Positions 4,058-6,389 of a stretch of DNA of 6,389 bases are shown here, in pieces. Position 1 is the stretch's first letter; every line of letters begins with the position of its first letter. Origin of the DNA: Actinomycetota bacterium (GTDB lineage Bacteria; Actinomycetota; Aquicultoria; Aquicultorales; Aquicultoraceae); assembly GCA_030017355.1 (NCBI GenBank), contig JASEIR010000134.1, positions 1 to 6,389 on the forward strand, read 5' to 3'. The translations under genes were made by a program, and so were the position numbers. The notes below the pieces were generated by a model that was not told the origin of the DNA, did no database searches, and worked only from the letters and a program-made list of their open reading frames with translations.

Positions 4058-6334
4058 GTGGCAACAAAGTTCTTTACGGCTGCATTTTCGTTTATTTTGT
4101 TTTTATTCTTACTCCCTGGCTATGCCCTTGCTGATCAACTAATACTTAACGGTGGATTTAGTGATAGCTTAAGCGGCTGGGTTTTATCCAATGCCCCTCA
4201 AAGGATGAAGGCAGTTTGGGACGGCGCCGGGTGTCAGGACAGAGGGAGTTTGAATTTTAAGCTAGCAAATCGAGGGAGCAGAGACGAGACCTACATTACT
4301 GGGCGCGTTACTGAGCAAATCCAATCAGGCAGCCAAGGAACATTAAGCTTTGCCTGGAAAAAGAACTGGTCATCAATCCTTCCTCTCCAGCAAAGAATAT
4401 ACATCGATTTAATTAAGCCTGACAAATCAACCGTCACATTATGGGAAAACCGCGAAATCTTAAACAATAACTCATGGGAAAGCATATCTATTGATATCTC
4501 AAGATTTTTAGATCAAAGCGGAAATTATGCATTAAGAATTGGCGCTTTATTTGAAAACGGGAATGCAAAGAAGGCAGCAGCATATGCTTGGTTTGACGAT
4601 ATAAGAATGGATATACAGATAGATAAGGATAGTGCGCCGCAAACTGCTCTTCTCTACCCAATTGGAGCGCAAAAGCTATCAGGTGACATTCAGTCAATAA
4701 GTGGAATTTCAGTAGATAATAACGGTATTGCAAAAGTTGAAATAGCTCTGGTTAGGCTTTACGATAACTTCTACTGGAACGGCAATAGCTGGGTTAAAAA
4801 TGAGCACTGGAACCAGGTTAAGATAATTTCCTCCAACAGAAAAAACCGGATGGTTTCCTGGCGCTATTTATGGCCACTTCCAACAAGCGATGGTGCAAGC
4901 TTTAAAATCGAGGCCCGTGCAACTGATGTTGCAGGAAATTTAGAAAAAATACCGGCTAAGAATTTCCTAAATATCGATAATGTAGGGCCAACCGGAAAAA
5001 TATTTATTGAAGGTCCAGCTTCCTATACAAACAATCGACTTGTGCATGTGAAAGCTGATGTGCGCGGAGCAAAAAAGATGCGTTTTAGCGTAGATAACGG
5101 TCAAACCTGGTCGAGATGGACAGAATTTAGCCCCACAACGGTTCTTACTTTACCTGAAGGTGATGGAATAAAGATTGTTAGCGGCCAGTTTAAAGATGCT
5201 TCAGGCAACTTGTATCAGACTTCCGATAACATTACGCTTGATATGACCCCGCCCGTAACCAAACATATATTCCCATCAGCAAATGCAACCGGCATTTTAC
5301 CTGATTCAAGCATTAGCATTATCTTTTACGAAAACATGGATCCTTTAAGTTTCAAAAACGATGGTACGGAAGAAGGCTCAACTGTCTATATTAAACAAGG
5401 CACGCACTGGATTCCAGCAAACACATCCTACGATAACAAGACAAAGACAGCTAAGTTAATTCCAAAAAGAAATCTTGATACAGGAGCAACTTATACGGTC
5501 TACCTAACAACAGGCATAAAGGATGCTGCAGGAAATCCACTTGCAGCCAACTTTTCATGGAGTTTTACAACGGTAGGGTCTCCCGTCTCCTCGTTCAGAG
5601 AAACTATTGGTGTGGCCGGGGGTAAGTTAGAAGATGCTAATCAGTTAATATCGCTTGAAATACCACAAAACGCTTTGACTAAGGATACTTTAATAACCAT
5701 CGAGGAATCTAAAGCTAAGAATTACTTATATGGCATTGATAAGTACAGCCCTATCTTTCGAATAAAACCTTACCAGTTATCATTCAATGTGCCAGCAACT
5801 CTGAAAGTCAAATATAGGCCAGATGAGGTACCTGATCCAACCAGCCTAAGGCTTATGTTTTACGATATGCCGCATAAAAGATGGTTGCCGGTTGATAACT
5901 CACGCATTGATTTAGCCCACAATCAAATCATAGCCCCTATTTCTGGGGCACTCATTGTTACTATAACAGCTCAAAACGATATGTCGCCTCCATATACCTT
6001 TATTGTTGCACCAACCGGAATGGAAAAGCTTAAAGGTAAAAAATGCAGCATTTATGGAGTTTCTGTTGACAACGTTGGAATTGCCGAGGTTGAAATTGAG
6101 ATTGTTCGGTTAGACGATGGTTCTTATTGGAATGGCTCAAGTTGGCAAAGTTTTGAGACCTGGCTTAAGGCAAAAATGGTCAGCGGGAAAGACAAACCAA
6201 ACGCAACCTGGTCTTATTCCTGGCAATCACCTAAAAAAGCAACCAGCAACTACAGGATAAGGGCTAGAGCTATTGATAAGAGTGGAAACATTGAGCTAAA
6301 CCCAGCCATTTTGCAGATTGATTTTATAGATTAA
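4058..6334 (+). CDS. Large exported modular Ig-like surface protein
   Basis: The protein has 758 residues from GTG. A signal peptide covers residues 1-25, with probable cleavage after YALA. Residues 26-190 look like a jelly-roll carbohydrate-binding-type domain (it opens LILNGGFSDSLSGW and closes AYAWFDDIRMDI). Residues 191-307 form an Ig-like module with ISVDNNGIAKVEI and FYWNGNSW. Residues 308-396 form a second Ig-like domain (VDNGQTWSRW). Residues 397-507 resemble Big_5/SbsA-type Ig domains (TPPV...SFTTVG). Residues 508-639 resemble a ZU5-like domain (GGKLEDANQLISLEIPQNAL). Residues 640-758 repeat the first Ig module. No catalytic site, LPXTG motif, S-layer homology domain or C-terminal membrane helix is visible, so how it is retained is unclear. 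It is coupled to the TPR gene, 4 bp upstream. The likely role is surface adhesion or scaffolding, possibly with glycan binding. Domain names are from memory of family patterns and individual borders are approximate. Confidence 0.88.
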   Translation: MATKFFTAAFSFILFLFLLPGYALADQLILNGGFSDSLSGWVLSNAPQRMKAVWDGAGCQDRGSLNFKLANRGSRDETYITGRVTEQIQSGSQGTLSFAWKKNWSSILPLQQRIYIDLIKPDKSTVTLWENREILNNNSWESISIDISRFLDQSGNYALRIGALFENGNAKKAAAYAWFDDIRMDIQIDKDSAPQTALLYPIGAQKLSGDIQSISGISVDNNGIAKVEIALVRLYDNFYWNGNSWVKNEHWNQVKIISSNRKNRMVSWRYLWPLPTSDGASFKIEARATDVAGNLEKIPAKNFLNIDNVGPTGKIFIEGPASYTNNRLVHVKADVRGAKKMRFSVDNGQTWSRWTEFSPTTVLTLPEGDGIKIVSGQFKDASGNLYQTSDNITLDMTPPVTKHIFPSANATGILPDSSISIIFYENMDPLSFKNDGTEEGSTVYIKQGTHWIPANTSYDNKTKTAKLIPKRNLDTGATYTVYLTTGIKDAAGNPLAANFSWSFTTVGSPVSSFRETIGVAGGKLEDANQLISLEIPQNALTKDTLITIEESKAKNYLYGIDKYSPIFRIKPYQLSFNVPATLKVKYRPDEVPDPTSLRLMFYDMPHKRWLPVDNSRIDLAHNQIIAPISGALIVTITAQNDMSPPYTFIVAPTGMEKLKGKKCSIYGVSVDNVGIAEVEIEIVRLDDGSYWNGSSWQSFETWLKAKMVSGKDKPNATWSYSWQSPKKATSNYRIRARAIDKSGNIELNPAILQIDFID

Positions 6335-6347
6335 GGTCAGCAGAAGA

Positions 6348-6388
6348 GGGGGACGTTCCTCCGATTTAACCGATTTGAATCAAATCGG
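6348..6388. repeat. Twin hairpins after the last gene, REP-like or terminator-like
   Basis: The first stem is GGGGGA/TCCTCC at 6348-6362 with loop CGT and one G-T wobble pair. The second is CCGATTTG/CAAATCGG at 6370-6388, eight perfect pairs around AAT. CCGATTT also occurs at 6361-6367, so the 3' arm has two possible partners. The block begins 14 bp after the stop codon. The window ends too soon to see whether a T-run follows. The GGGGGACGTTCCTCC segment recalls REP-type palindromes spread by REP-associated transposases, but that resemblance is from memory. Confidence 0.6.
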
Positions 6389-6389
6389 C

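Overview
The window holds four complete genes, all on the + strand, that encode secreted or membrane-anchored proteins. A gene-free stretch of about 650 bp in the middle is rich in inverted repeats. The cell type is most consistent with an anaerobic, sediment- or subsurface-type bacterium: there is a multihaem c-type cytochrome with a signal peptide, an NHL beta-propeller protein, a membrane-anchored TPR protein and a modular Ig-like surface protein. Coding DNA is AT-leaning, Shine-Dalgarno sequences are strong, and three of the four genes appear to start on codons other than ATG (ATT, TTG, GTG). I cannot assign a phylum from the sequence. Deep-branching Actinobacteria, Firmicutes or Chloroflexi are plausible, but this is a guess.

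Layout. Positions 1-348 hold no gene I can support. One + frame is open from the left edge to 322, but its codon usage looks non-coding. An NHL-repeat propeller protein follows (349-1320); its membrane anchor is recovered only if translation starts at an ATT codon placed behind a GAGGAG ribosome site. Five bases later comes a cytochrome c (1326-2591) with four CXXCH haem sites, one CX5CH-type site and an N-terminal beta-rich domain. Positions 2592-3243 contain perfect 14-bp and 11-bp hairpins, a block of further hairpins and long-range pairings, and a 26-bp tandem duplication. This looks like a structured RNA or the remnant of a mobile element, and I could not match it to a named family. A TTG-started TPR protein with one transmembrane helix (3244-4053) is followed 4 bp later by a GTG-started 758-residue exported protein (4058-6334). 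That protein has a jelly-roll-like domain, a duplicated Ig-like module, a Big_5-like domain and a ZU5-like domain. Two adjacent hairpins close the window (6348-6388).

How the parts may work together. The NHL and cytochrome genes form one tight pair, and the TPR and Ig-like genes form another. A reasonable inference is a cell-surface assembly: the cytochrome carries electrons outside the membrane, while the propeller, TPR and Ig/carbohydrate-binding-like proteins act as scaffold or attachment parts. Nothing in the sequence shows the electron donor or acceptor. The most novel items are the unexplained structured block between the two pairs, the ATT start and the CX5CH haem site.
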